The notes beneath the pieces were generated by a model, which searched no databases, was not told the DNA's origin, and was given only the letters and a program-made list of their open reading frames with translations. The translations under genes and the position numbers were made by a program. Below, piece after piece: positions 33,390 through 43,897 of a DNA stretch of 64,000 nucleotides. Source of the DNA: Xylona heveae TC161 (Eukaryota > Ascomycota > Xylonomycetes > Xylonales > Xylonaceae); assembly GCF_001619985.1 (NCBI RefSeq), contig NW_017264200.1, forward strand, positions 682,001-746,000, written 5' to 3'. Every line of letters begins with the position of its first letter. Position 1 is the first letter of the stretch.

Positions 33390-36083
33390 TTATCCGGCGT
33401 AGGCGTTTCCGAGATTATGTTCCTGTAGAAGTGAGTAAAGGTGATGATGTTAGCGTGCTGGTTTTGATCAACATCAAACGAAGAGAAGAGAAGAGAAAGC
33501 AACAATAACAATAGTAGCAATAAAGACAGAGAGAACAAAACGGGAATAATACAGACAGAGAGAACAAAACGGGGATGACAAAAGTACCTTCAAATACTCT
33601 GGTCCCTTCTCGAGATACTCTTCGCGGGTAACACGGGCATCTTTCCAGCGCTGGGTGCCTGCCCACTGGGCGGCGCCCTTCCAGGCATCATAGATGGGAT
33701 CCTTTGCGGACCTGACGGCGAGGGGCGCACCGGCGGGGAGCACGGCTCTCAGCTCTGTTCTCAAGCGGTCCTCGAAGCCCTTGAACAGGGTGTTGCCGCC
33801 CGTGAGGAAGACGTCTTTGAGAATGCTCTCGCGATGCACGGGGTTGGGCAAGCGCTGGGTGATGATATTGCTGGCGATTTCCACGAGTCCTGCCTGGTCG
33901 AGGCCGGCAATGGACGGCTGGAAGACGACCTCGGGGACACGAATGCGTTCGACGTTGAGATGAATCTGGTTGATTTCGCGCTGACTCTCTGGGTTGAAGG
34001 GCCAAGGGCCGCGCAAGAAGGCGTGCACGAGGCTCTTCGACCAGTCGGACTGGGCGGCAAGCGTGTGCTCTTCGGTGAAGTTGGGGTCGTATTTGAGCAG
34101 TTGCGCTTCAAGGTTCTTCAGCGTGGTGTCCATGTCTTCTTCGTCTTCGTCGTCGCTGCCTTCGCCTGTCGCAATCTGGCGGTACACGCCCCAGTCTTCG
34201 TCGTTGGCGCCGAACGTGTCGTCGTCGCCACCTGCTGCGGCGCCGCCCCGTCGCCGCTTTCGGCCCGGTGTGTCGGATGCGAGGTTGGCAATGTTTTTCA
34301 TGCGCATTTGCGAGGCGAGTGATTTGCGATTGCCCAGGTCGGCTTTGAGCCGCTCGCGGTCTTTGATGCGTTGGAGGATTGTCTGCGGGAAAGGCAGGTG
34401 TTAGTATGTTTGGATATGGGGGAAGGGAAAATAGCAGAAGATTTTGTGGGCGGCGCGTGGGTCGTGCAATGAGCAAAAGAGGGGGCGGCTTGGGAGAAGA
34501 CCTACGCTCCGTGCTGTTCGTCGCTCATCCAACCATCCTTCGAGATCTTTATCGCGGCGTTCCTCGTCGAGTCGTTCTTCCTCGGCAATACGGGCTTTCT
34601 CGCGTTCCTTTTCTGCCTTGGCACGTTGTCGGGCTTCGTGGTTGGATTTCATCAGCCGCTGGTGCCGTTTCTGCTTGAGTCCAGCTTCGTCAAGTTCCTC
34701 ATCCGGAACATCGAGGAGCGGGAACGTGGGAGGCTCTTCATCCTCTTCGTTTTCCGTGCCGCCAACGTCCTTGGTCCGCGCTTTGCGGACAGACTTGTCC
34801 AGTTCTCTGATCCGTCTGTCGAGAGCAATTTCGTCTTTGAAGTCTTCGGCATCGAGGAGGCGTTTCGTTTCTTTTTTCGTCTCTGTAGTGATTCTTTGTT
34901 GTAGAGACTTGTAGTATTCCAGTTCTTGTTCTTTGCGGATCAACTTCTCTAATCGCATCTTTGCGGCCTGCTCTTGGAGCCGTCGGCCGCTTTCCTTGCG
35001 CTTTTCTGCCATTCGGGCAAGCTCTTCTGGTGATTTCTCTACCACAGCTTGCTCCGAAAAAGGGAATTGCACAACGTGGTTGCGCTCCTCTAGGCCTGTC
35101 CATTCGAGGTAGCTGCTCAGTTCTCGCTCATAGTCTTGCGAGATGTAGCAGTGCTCGCGGAGAATCTCTTCCACTTGGGTATCGTTCAGCTTTCCAGGAA
35201 ACGTGGGATATTTCAGCCGTAGCAACTTCATGAGATAGTCGGCGTTCTGGTAGCCGCCCCAATTGAGTCTCGTGGCCTGAGTGAGCAGTGCTCGATTGTC
35301 CACTACGGGGATTATGTGCGTTGATGTGTGTGCAGATGACACGACCAGACCCGTCGAACCTTTGTTGTAGTCGTACGAGAATAGCGAGTCGATGCCGTAT
35401 GCCAGTGATGGCGCGGAGTAGCATTCGAAGATAATTTCCGTCATAGCTGGAACATTAAGATCAGTCATTTGCTCCTCCATTCTTAAAGAAAAGCAGTGAA
35501 AGCCTAGACATACTCTTTTGCGAATACCCCAGATTGGCTACCGGTTCCGTCATAACAATCGGTCTTCCGACACCACCGTCTGCTCCGTCCACGCCCAGCT
35601 TCAGGAAGATGTTGTCCAGTATCCCTTCCATGACATCCCAGTTGCCGACAATACTGCTGCCCGGGTCAAATGCATATTTGGATTGCCCTCTCGTAGTCGC
35701 ATCTGCGTATATATCCGAGCCGACAAAGCATAAAGTGCGGCCAATCTTCCGATCTCTGTAGCGCGACATCAAGGGAGGTGATGTTAATCTTGGGGTCTTG
35801 TCGAACGACCAACCGGCCTTTGTTTGCCAGGAGCCTGTAATTATGACATTAGCATTGCCTGGCGCAGAACGAAATGTTACCAAATGCACTGAAGCTCACC
35901 ATTGTCAATAATGATGGCCGCGTCGGGCCCAGGCTGTTGCGCCGGAGGTTGGATGGAGACCTGTCGCGGTGGCGCTCTGGAACCGCGGAATAGCGGATCG
36001 CTCACGCTCCATATTCTAGGAGCAGGCTTGGGCGTATTCCTTCCTGATGGAGCTGGAGTAATGGTGCCGTTTAATTGCGTCAT
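33390..36083 (-). CDS. arp5: Actin-related protein Arp5 (INO80 complex)
   Basis: Arp5 forms a module with Ies6 that couples INO80 ATPase activity to nucleosome sliding. Five minus-strand exons: 36083-35900, 35834-35514, 35446-34506, 34382-33588 and 33422-33390, giving 757 residues. The last exon is 33 nt and encodes EHNLGNAYAG. Actin-fold pieces are IIIDNGSWQTKAGW (phosphate loop 1), PIVMTEPVANLGYSQ, IIFECYSAPSLAYGIDSLFS, GLVVSSAHTSTHIIPV (phosphate loop 2) and, near the C-terminus, VFLTGGNTLFKGFEDRL. The family's long charged coiled-coil insert (about residues 300-480, Lys/Glu/Arg-rich) is present. An in-frame ATG at 36113 could add 10 residues. The final intron holds a 20-bp tandem repeat. 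Confidence 0.95.
33525..33573. repeat. Tandem direct repeat in last arp5 intron
   Basis: GACAGAGAGAACAAAACGGG occurs at 33525-33544 and again at 33554-33573 (period 29), inside the final intron of arp5. Confidence 0.9.
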
Positions 36084-36576
36084 GTTGCTTTGGTAGTTTC
36101 GTCTCAACGGCAATCGACGAGGAGCTAGGCGGTCAGGAAAACAGTCTCGAGAGTCTCAGGGTTCATCGACACATCGGCGAATGTTGCATGCGAATTGCGC
36201 GAACCATTACCTTGAGGATTTGATGAGAGTGGCGAGGGGACCGTGAGGCGGTTTCGTTCAAGGGCACGTCATGTGTAAGCTCCTTTGGTCAAGATACTAT
36301 GAGGGACAGATAATTATCACACTAAGCTCTCATTAATGGTTCTTACCCCATACCATTCCGCAATGAATAGACTCCATGCGGGTTGACTCGCTAAACTGAT
36401 AACTTATGGCTTTCATCTACAATCTTAAACTTGATAATTATACAGCAAGCCTACAAAGATGTATAACGCCAGAAAAACACCAATAAAAGCTCGAATTCAT
36501 CAGTAGGAAATGCGATATTGACAAGCACACAAAAGTCCGTTATGAAGGGGGTTGAAGGCTGTCGGTAGCTGTGTAG
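36084..36576. other. Spacer, arp5 upstream to dad4 3' end
   Basis: 493 bp between two minus-strand genes. It must hold the arp5 promoter and dad4 3' end. Nothing else recognised. Confidence 0.6.
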
Positions 36577-36997
36577 TTATATTAGCCAACTTTGGGACCC
36601 TACAAAATCATGAAACCATTGATTAGCTGCATACCTTCGAGATGGAATAAAACATTCGATTGATAGTTCTTGAACATCTGTGCTACCAATTCGACGTTCA
36701 TATTCTGAATATTGATTTCCTAAACGCGGTGTGAGATGTCGATGTTCTATATATCATGTGACAGAACCCAGCTTACTTGAAGGCTTTGGTTCAGGACCAT
36801 GACAGCTTCATTTAATTTGCCCTAGGTATTTCAGTCGTGTCAGCTGCTGACCATATAATTTTCGCCATGAGTAACTTACCACGTTTGTAATAATACGTGA
36901 CAGCAACAGGCTTTGTTGGTGCTCATGAGGGCTCTCCTATTGGCATGTTAGCATATAACTCGTACCCCTTCAAGTATTTGATAGAACATCTCACCAT
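36577..36997 (-). CDS. dad4: DASH complex subunit Dad4, kinetochore-microtubule coupling
   Basis: Dad4 is a small subunit of the DASH/Dam1 ring that ties kinetochores to spindle microtubules. Five tiny minus-strand coding exons: 36997-36995 (the ATG alone), 36936-36880, 36821-36777, 36719-36635 and 36599-36577. Joined they give 70 residues against about 72 for the family. The product reads [64 protein letters not shown] and ends GSQSWLI. The body matches Dad4 closely; the last seven residues differ from the usual Thr/Asp/Asn-rich end. All four introns have GT..AG ends and consistent phase. The start codon is separated from everything else by a 58-nt intron. The gene diverges from ies6 with about 350 bp between starts. 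Confidence 0.9.
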
Positions 36998-37349
36998 TGT
37001 AGTAACAACCTAAACCTCTTGCCAAGCAAAATTACTCAAATTTTTCAAGCTTAAAAATTCAGAAAATGGCACTCACTTGACGAGGTTGTGGTCTGCAAAT
37101 GAAGATACGTGACTGTTGAAAACAAACACTACACTACACCACCTTGCGGTTACCCTGCTCGCTATCAACTCCGAAGCTTCGAGGTGTGCAGTGCGACGAG
37201 GAATTATGAACTCACGGCGGACACTACTCTGATGATACTCGATTCAATTATCCTGACGCGTTTCACGTTGCTAAGATTTGAGGGAAATCCTTCGATCAAT
37301 CATACTTGAAAGCAACTATCCTTCTGCTCGTGAAACGGTGACCTCCGCA
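36998..37349. promoter_or_regulatory. Divergent promoter, dad4 and ies6
   Basis: 352 bp between the two start codons. No specific binding site recognised. Confidence 0.5.
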
Positions 37350-37859
37350 ATGGCCCCTGCAACTCCGGCCGCCGATGATTCCCACCAACAGCTCCTCGAC
37401 TCGCTGGATCTCATCCCGGTTCCCAAGCCGTTCCGGAACCCCAACTGGAATCCGCCTGTTCGCAGAAATAAAAATGTGAAGCAGATCGTCGCAGATGCGA
37501 GTCGCAAAGAAGCATCGGTCATGGCAACTCAAAATAACAGCGGAGTATCCACACCACAGCCCGGCGCTGGTGGAGGTCCCGACAACGTCAGCGTGGCGCG
37601 TGCAACGCAGAATCTCTCTGGCCTTGCAGTCTCCGATGGTCCTGTCGCAACATATACGAACATTGAGTCTGCACCCTCACTGCACCCGGCCTCTCAAAAG
37701 CGGTACTGCGACCTTACGGGACTGCTGGCACCATACACGGATCCCAAGACGCGGCTACGATATCACAATAAGGAGATTTTTGGCGTCGTACGGACTCTTG
37801 GACAGGGCGCGGCGGAACAATACCTGGAAGCACGGGGCGCGCATGTTGTGCTGAAATGA
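37350..37859 (+). CDS. ies6: INO80 subunit Ies6 (YL1 C-terminal domain)
   Basis: Ies6 binds Arp5 in INO80 and is needed for nucleosome remodelling. Single exon, 169 residues. The ATG giving MAPATPAADDSHQQLLDSLD was chosen; the frame is open upstream to 37278. Residues 15-50 carry the conserved PVPKPFRNPNWNPPVRRNKN entry segment. The C-terminal YL1 domain (about 115-165) reads KRYCDLTGLLAPYTDPKTRL then YHNKEIFGVVRTL. The middle is Ser/Ala/Gly-rich linker. Its physical partner Arp5 is encoded 1.3 kb away on the other strand. Confidence 0.94.
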   Translation: MAPATPAADDSHQQLLDSLDLIPVPKPFRNPNWNPPVRRNKNVKQIVADASRKEASVMATQNNSGVSTPQPGAGGGPDNVSVARATQNLSGLAVSDGPVATYTNIESAPSLHPASQKRYCDLTGLLAPYTDPKTRLRYHNKEIFGVVRTLGQGAAEQYLEARGAHVVLK

Positions 37860-39046
37860 GGAGGGGTTTTCCTCAATGCAGGATGATATACGGCATGGGA
37901 AATAGCGTTTAAGGAGTTATTGGGTCATTGGGATGCTACGCAGCGCTCCATTGATTTGTTTTCTTTTTCTGTCGAGCAGGGCGAATGAGTATGGGCTCAA
38001 GTCAGCAAAAGCGGGGTTGAACATTTCATTGCGTTTCTTTGAGACTTTCTTCACTTGTCTCCATCCCTTGGCGATGGCAGCAGATATCAGTGCAACGCCT
38101 CAGCGGATATGTTACTTGCAATTTCAACGAATGACTTTTTTCAACACCAAATCCTCTGATATCTCTTCTGCGGTTAAAAATAAAGGAGTAGAATCGATTA
38201 CGATAGAATGTATAGCCCTCCAAGTCAAGCCCCCTCCACCCACCTAGCCCCTTTCGAAGCAAGGCTCAAGAAGGCGCTCCGGCTTAATTGGAGCTACAAG
38301 ACACTTTAAAAATGAATATAATTTGCTCTTCGCCATGAAGACAGAATACCGAAAATCCCACGGGTCAGAGACTCAGTTACAATGACAATTGCCATTGTCG
38401 CCTAGGCGGAAACAGATGTATAGATATGGTTATGCTGTGCGTAAGAGGGTTAATATCAGAGCGAGTATGAAGCGTCTTACGGCCTCGTGGTTTTGTATGA
38501 GAAGAACGTGATAAGCTCAAGCTCATCAGTGTGAACGGAGAAGTGTGTTAGATATCATTGTAAACACATCCATCCGTGGTGTTGCTTGTTGTCCATTTAT
38601 CTGGGTGATTGAAAAGAAAGATGAAAGTAGAAGAAAAGGAAGTCGTCAAAAAGTTGACATTGGGACGCTACAAGCACAGACCCTGGCAAATTCCGCTCTA
38701 TCTGCAAGTACCTTCTTTACTGTACTTTTCATGTAAAAAATGCATAGGAATTACTTATAAACAGGTATCGCATTCGATGAACGCGGACCCCCTGCAGAAG
38801 GGGAAATAATTCCAGGGTTCCTGTCGTTGGTTGTTTCGCCCGAAGTTCAACGCAACAATACAGGTGTTCGTCGCATGTTCTATGAGCACACTGTCAACAT
38901 TCAACCTTACGACAATTGAATTTACCACGACCACTACCGCAAGGCATCATCCATACATAATATACTAGAGCTACTTCTAAATAGCTGCTCATACGCAATC
39001 CACCAAATAACAATCCAACCTGCCATTGCGGTAGACTGTCGCAAAG
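37860..39046. other. Intergenic, ies6 to got1
   Basis: 1.2 kb with short scattered frames only. Holds the ies6 3' flank and got1 promoter. Confidence 0.55.
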
Positions 39047-40045
39047 ATGCCTAGCATGTGGTTGTCCGACATGCAGAGTACGTTTTCTCTTTCTCTGCCA
39101 ATTCCTTCTGGCTACACGCGTCGTATATCTCAGTATATAATACTAACAATACGTGCCATGTACAGAGATAGGAGTGGCCTTTTGTTCCGGCGGTATGTTT
39201 AAAAAGAACAAGGATAATACTGGCGTCCTCAATGCCCTGCGCGTCGCGAGGCATAGGATGTGGCTGTTATTCTGCTTTCTATTTCCATCCCGAACCTCAA
39301 TACAATACACAACTATACCAAACCCTCTATTTCCCATCGCCAAGAACTACGGAATGGCACCTGTCAAAACCCAATGTCTTATTTTGAACCCGACGTTGCG
39401 CACGCGCCTGATGATCTATCCATGTTTTGTACTTTCGAATAAATAAATCTAACATGGTGAACAGGAATGTTCTTCCTCACCGGCGGTGTGATCATGTTCT
39501 TCGATAGAGCCATGTACGTTTTTGCATACTCTTGCTTTCCTGGATTGAATTTCCGGGACAAGCGGATTCTTGCCCTGCTCTCTCTTCCTGACCTGCGATT
39601 GCTAACAAACAACCAATCATTAATCGCAGGCTCGCAATGGGAAACGTACGTCCTCAATCACCTTCCACCTACATTCCACCACTTCTCGATTATTAGAGGT
39701 ATTACCACAAACATAGGTACTAATACAAGTGGCTATTAGATCCTATTTCTCCTCGGCCTGACCCTCATCATCGGCCCCCAGAAAACACTCTACTTCTTCA
39801 TGCGCCAGCAGAAACTCAAAGGCACAGCGGCATTCCTGTTCGGCATACTCCTGATCCTGCTGCGCTGGCCATTCGTCGGCTTCTGCGTCGAGCTCTACGG
39901 CATCCTGATACTGTTTGGCGACTTCTTCGCGACCGCGGCGGGCTTTGTCCGCAATGTTCCTGTCATTGGACCCTATCTTGCGTTTGCGCTGAACAGGCTG
40001 AGTGGCGCGACGGGCGGACGGAGAAATGCTGAACTTCCCGTTTGA
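39047..40045 (+). CDS. got1: Golgi transport protein Got1
   Basis: Got1 is a small tetra-spanning membrane protein of early Golgi/ER vesicles that helps vesicle fusion and COPII traffic. Five exons: 39047-39077, 39166-39192, 39465-39513, 39630-39645 (16 nt) and 39740-40045, giving 142 residues. Joined they read MWLSDMQKIGVAFCSGG, then MFFLTGGVIMFFDRAM, LAMGN and ILFLLGLTLIIGPQKTLYFF, matching Got1 in order. Four hydrophobic segments are visible (about residues 14-32, 38-56, 66-84 and 88-112). An ATG at 39056 would start at MWLSD as in most homologues and drop three residues. Introns 2 and 3 are 272 and 116 nt. Confidence 0.94.
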
Positions 40046-40944
40046 TTTACATTTCATTTTTTTTTCACGCCGGGAATTGCATTTCCGTGTACGCGTTTTG
40101 TCAATAGTGATATAGGTTCCATACCTTTTTTTTTTTGGTTTTAAGTTTTTCATTGCATGTCATCTACCTGCTGGCGTGCAAAGGATACGCTGGTATGAAC
40201 TGGTTGCGGAACCTTAGTTTTCTTTTCGATAAGTCCTTGGAGAAAGGTTCACTGTGCGCAAGGAAGCAAAGAAAGTATAGAGGTAAGTATATACGCGGCT
40301 CCGGCAGAGGTACGGGCGCTAGACCTCCGCTATTGTTTGGGTTCCTCGATTGAGGAATCTCATTAAAAAGGCTTTCCATGATGTTGGAGTCCAGGGTCCC
40401 TACATCTTTGATTGTCAACGCTCACAGGTCTGCGAAACCATCTCTTCCCATACAATTTTGTACATATCCATGTTTGATAGACGGAGGGATGAGCGGCGAG
40501 GCGAGGCGAGGCATTCGTCATATGCTACGTGTAATATAATGAGAAATGATTTGATGAACCTGTAGACTATTTTTCAGTAGCATTCGACTGCTTCTGGCGT
40601 TGAAAATCTCCAAGTCACATGTACACAAAAAGTTGGATACGAAGGAAAATTCCGACTCCCCCAAAAAGTATTGCAGCCCTGCTCTCATGAAGGCTGAGTA
40701 GCCCTTCTCTATTTAAATCCTAACTTCTGCAGACGAGATGTGCTCCCGCATACGCACGAGTCGTGTCTTAAATTACAGCAACCATGCGGTGCGGCGCGTG
40801 GCGGAGTGCACGACGGAGATGAGAAGAAAAAAAAAAGAAGAAAAAATATAACGAAGATGTCAAGAAATGATTAAAGGGCGCAAATCGTCGAGTCGTTCCA
40901 TTCACTCGTCACGCGGACATGGTTTGTGTGTTTGGTTTCCGTTT
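40046..40944. other. Convergent spacer, got1 and profilin
   Basis: 899 bp between convergent genes. A direct repeat GAGGCGAGGCGAGGC-like run lies near 40497-40512. No coding recognised. Confidence 0.55.
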
Positions 40945-41830
40945 CTAGTATCCAACGCCAATCAGATAGTCAGCCAACACCTCGACAGTGTTGGCGGCCG
41001 AGCCAGGGTTGACGCCCTCGGGGTAGTGGGTGAAGAGCAGAGTCTGTTTCGTCTTGACAATGACAAGACCCTCCTTGCCCTGCAATCATGATTTTCTATT
41101 AGTCAAGCTCATTTGACATGGATCGTCTCTTCGGGAAGGAGTATTCGCACCTTTTTGCCGTACAGGCTTCGGTCATCGGCCTTGATGACAACGTACCGCT
41201 CACCCGCAACATGGAGACCGTTGGCGAAGACCTGGGAGCTGTCTTTGTAGGCGTTGACAACCTCGGTCATTTCCGCGGGCGCAACCTGTTGACATTACCA
41301 TTTGTTAGTATATTATGCTTTCTGTAGACGAAATAGATATTGCTATGGCGATGGCTGATTCGACAAATTCATAGTCGTCAACGTCATTCGCAATCTCCAA
41401 AATGATATCGAACCGCGCAAGCTCGCCGGCGAAATAGAACGCTAATCTCGACGAATGCCTGTAAAGAGACTATCGGATTTAACGGGTAGAACAATGCACG
41501 TACCGAGAAGCCAGCAGAGGCAGCCCAAACTTGCGAGCCATCGACCTTGTAGATAGCGGCCTTGTCGACGTTACCGCTCTGAAGCAGGCTGAAAAGGAAA
41601 ACGAGATGAGTCAGTCGAGAGCGTCGTATTGGGCGAGCAAACCGAATGGCACAAGGTGTTTCGCCGACAAAGGAGGGTGACACCGGGCGCTTCGCAGCGA
41701 TCCAGAAAGCTTACCTGGTATCAACGTAGGCTATTCACCATCACCATCAGCAGTCAGCAAATGTTCACGTCGACAGCGTCAACAAACAATATAGCATCAG
41801 AAAGATGAATCACCCACCTTGCCAAGACAT
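40945..41830 (-). CDS. pfy1: Profilin
   Basis: Profilin binds G-actin, poly-proline and phosphoinositides and feeds formin-driven actin growth. Five minus-strand exons: 41830-41818 (13 nt), 41730-41715 (16 nt), 41588-41504, 41285-41151 and 41079-40945, giving 127 residues, a normal profilin length. The N-terminal helix [20 protein letters not shown] forms the poly-Pro site with the C-terminal helix [13 protein letters not shown]. The central strands include [28 protein letters not shown] and [19 protein letters not shown]. All junction phases agree. Confidence 0.95.
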
Positions 41831-43897
41831 TGTGCACGAAGTAAGAAAATCTAATACGAAATAAACGAGAAGAAGGTATCAGAAGACAAATTTGCTCAGA
41901 TCGAAAGTTGCAGGTAAGATTGGTGTAGGTGGGACACAAAAGATTCGGTCGGTTGGAGAGGAAAAGAGGTTGAGTGAGGGGGGTTATGTGTGAGGTGAGA
42001 GTGGGCTAAGGTAGCTGTAGGTAGGCGGTGAAGGGGGCAGAAAAGGGCAGTTTTAGTCAGTCAAACTGCCACAAGGGAAGAAATATCTTCACCGCGAACA
42101 GCAGAACAGCACAGAAACAGCACAGAAACAGCACAGCAGGTAACCTACCTTAGGTAGGTAGTTAAGTGGGGTGGGCCGCCACAGCTCAAGTCTACACTAT
42201 CCTTTCCACTCAGCCAAAGGCAAAGCCTCTCTGTTTCTGCAACTACGTAAGGCTTTCCAGGTCAACGCCCATGGGGCTCGTTGCTCTCATCATCATTGCG
42301 AGACTCGTACAGGTACTTATATGCTTGTTCCGTCCATCACCCCAATCCTGTTGATCAAAAGATTACCACATCGTCGTGACAAGACAATCGAGAATCATAT
42401 ACGATAATATGAATACACGACTTCATCATCATCTCCCTAAAAAGGACTTCTCTGAGCGTTGACACCGTATCGAGACGCCCACAATGAACAGCTTGGCTGG
42501 GGCTCGAAACCTGAGCAACTCAATAGGAGCAAAGTACCGATACGAACAGCAACTGCCCCGCCGGGCTAAAACGGCAGCGGGGCGGAACGGGAGGGGCGAG
42601 GGGGAACCACAATAACTTATACGGCATTTTATACAGACCATTGATGCATCTACTCGATTGTCACGTGACTCAATCATGAAGCTTCACCTCTCTTTTCTGG
42701 GCAAGTGCGTGCTTTGGACGACATGGAATATATTGAATATTCAACAAAATCCCGGTCCAGTCAATGGCAGGGCTTGCTTTTATCATGCTTATATTCGTGC
42801 TGCGGTGATGCTAATGAATCAATTTCAACAGGTTACTATTTACGCTCATTAAGGTTACGTCGTCTTCTCCTAGCGAATGGACGTGCATTGATTTGCCCCC
42901 TGACGACATCAGATCGGAAAGCCTTATTGTCCCTTCCAGAATCCCAGTTTCATAAAGTACAGCACGAAATGTATAAAAATAATCAAAAAGCCATCGGCGG
43001 CGCAAGTTACATGCAGCCGAAATAACCTCAGGGATGATCGCAGTCTGTGCCGCCACGTTATAGTTGGGCAGCCTCCTTTGATATTTGGTGGAATCTCGGT
43101 TGATATGTGCCCCTGATAGGGGGAGCGTGAGATTAAAATTGCAGGCACATCCGTTTCAACGCGAGGGGATCGTTTCGCACCATTATCACAGGTGAAACAT
43201 TGAACCCGTCAACATACCCGACACTCAACCCGCATCGCTCATTTCTTCCACTCCGTCCCACGCGTCGCCCGGTCAAATTGGCCACATTATTGAGACATCG
43301 GAGCTTTTTTTGGACCGTGCACTTAGGTTGCTAGTAGACTACTCCGATATGGAGATGAGATTATTCGATCGGATGCGATGAGAGAGGGGGACCGCCATCG
43401 TCGCCATCTCCACATCCGCACGTAACAACCAACGAGCAGAAGCTTCGTCCATGATTAGCGTCTGCCTCGTTCTCCATCCTCGTGTCCCGTTGAAAATGGT
43501 GCTGCATCGTAGCGGCACAGAATCAAAGCATTTCTCTGCATTTTGGCCCCCTTCAACCCCTACCCGCCTTGGGTGATCCTTGCTGTTAATCCGCCATCAG
43601 TGACGACTAGGCACAAGGAATAACTCTCCCTTGCTGCCCTCTTGACGAGCTCTCTTCTTTTGCCCTTTATGCTGGCCCATTCTTCTTTCACACTTCTCCC
43701 TCTTGCGGCTTTTGCCCCTTCTACTGTAACTATTTGCTCCCTTCTTTCTGCCCTAGGAGAGCAGCGCGAGTTCGCCATCTCCGTCCATTTTTGACTGCCC
43801 TTGCTGTCGAGCTCAGGCTCGTACATTGTCACTCTTTTCGTCTGACGCGTTCATTTCGTGTGAAAGAAGCTGGTCTTCTTACAATTGTTTTTTCATC
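41831..43897. promoter_or_regulatory. Divergent upstream region, profilin and unknown gene
   Basis: 2.1 kb between outward-facing genes. Contains three copies of an 11-bp unit (AACAGCACAGA) at 42105-42136 followed at once by a near-perfect palindrome at 42143-42159. Short open frames are present but not convincing. Confidence 0.5.
42105..42159. repeat. 11-bp tandem triplication followed by a palindrome
   Basis: AACAGCACAGA is repeated three times (42105-42136). ACCTACCT-T-AGGTAGGT follows at 42143-42159, a 17-nt inverted repeat with a one-base centre. It lies about 315 bp upstream of the profilin start codon. Confidence 0.9.

Noticed and set aside
43560-43832. 90-codon minus-strand frame upstream of the disordered protein
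   Set aside because: Low-complexity Lys/Glu/Arg composition opposite a C/T-rich leader, with no family and no splice partners.
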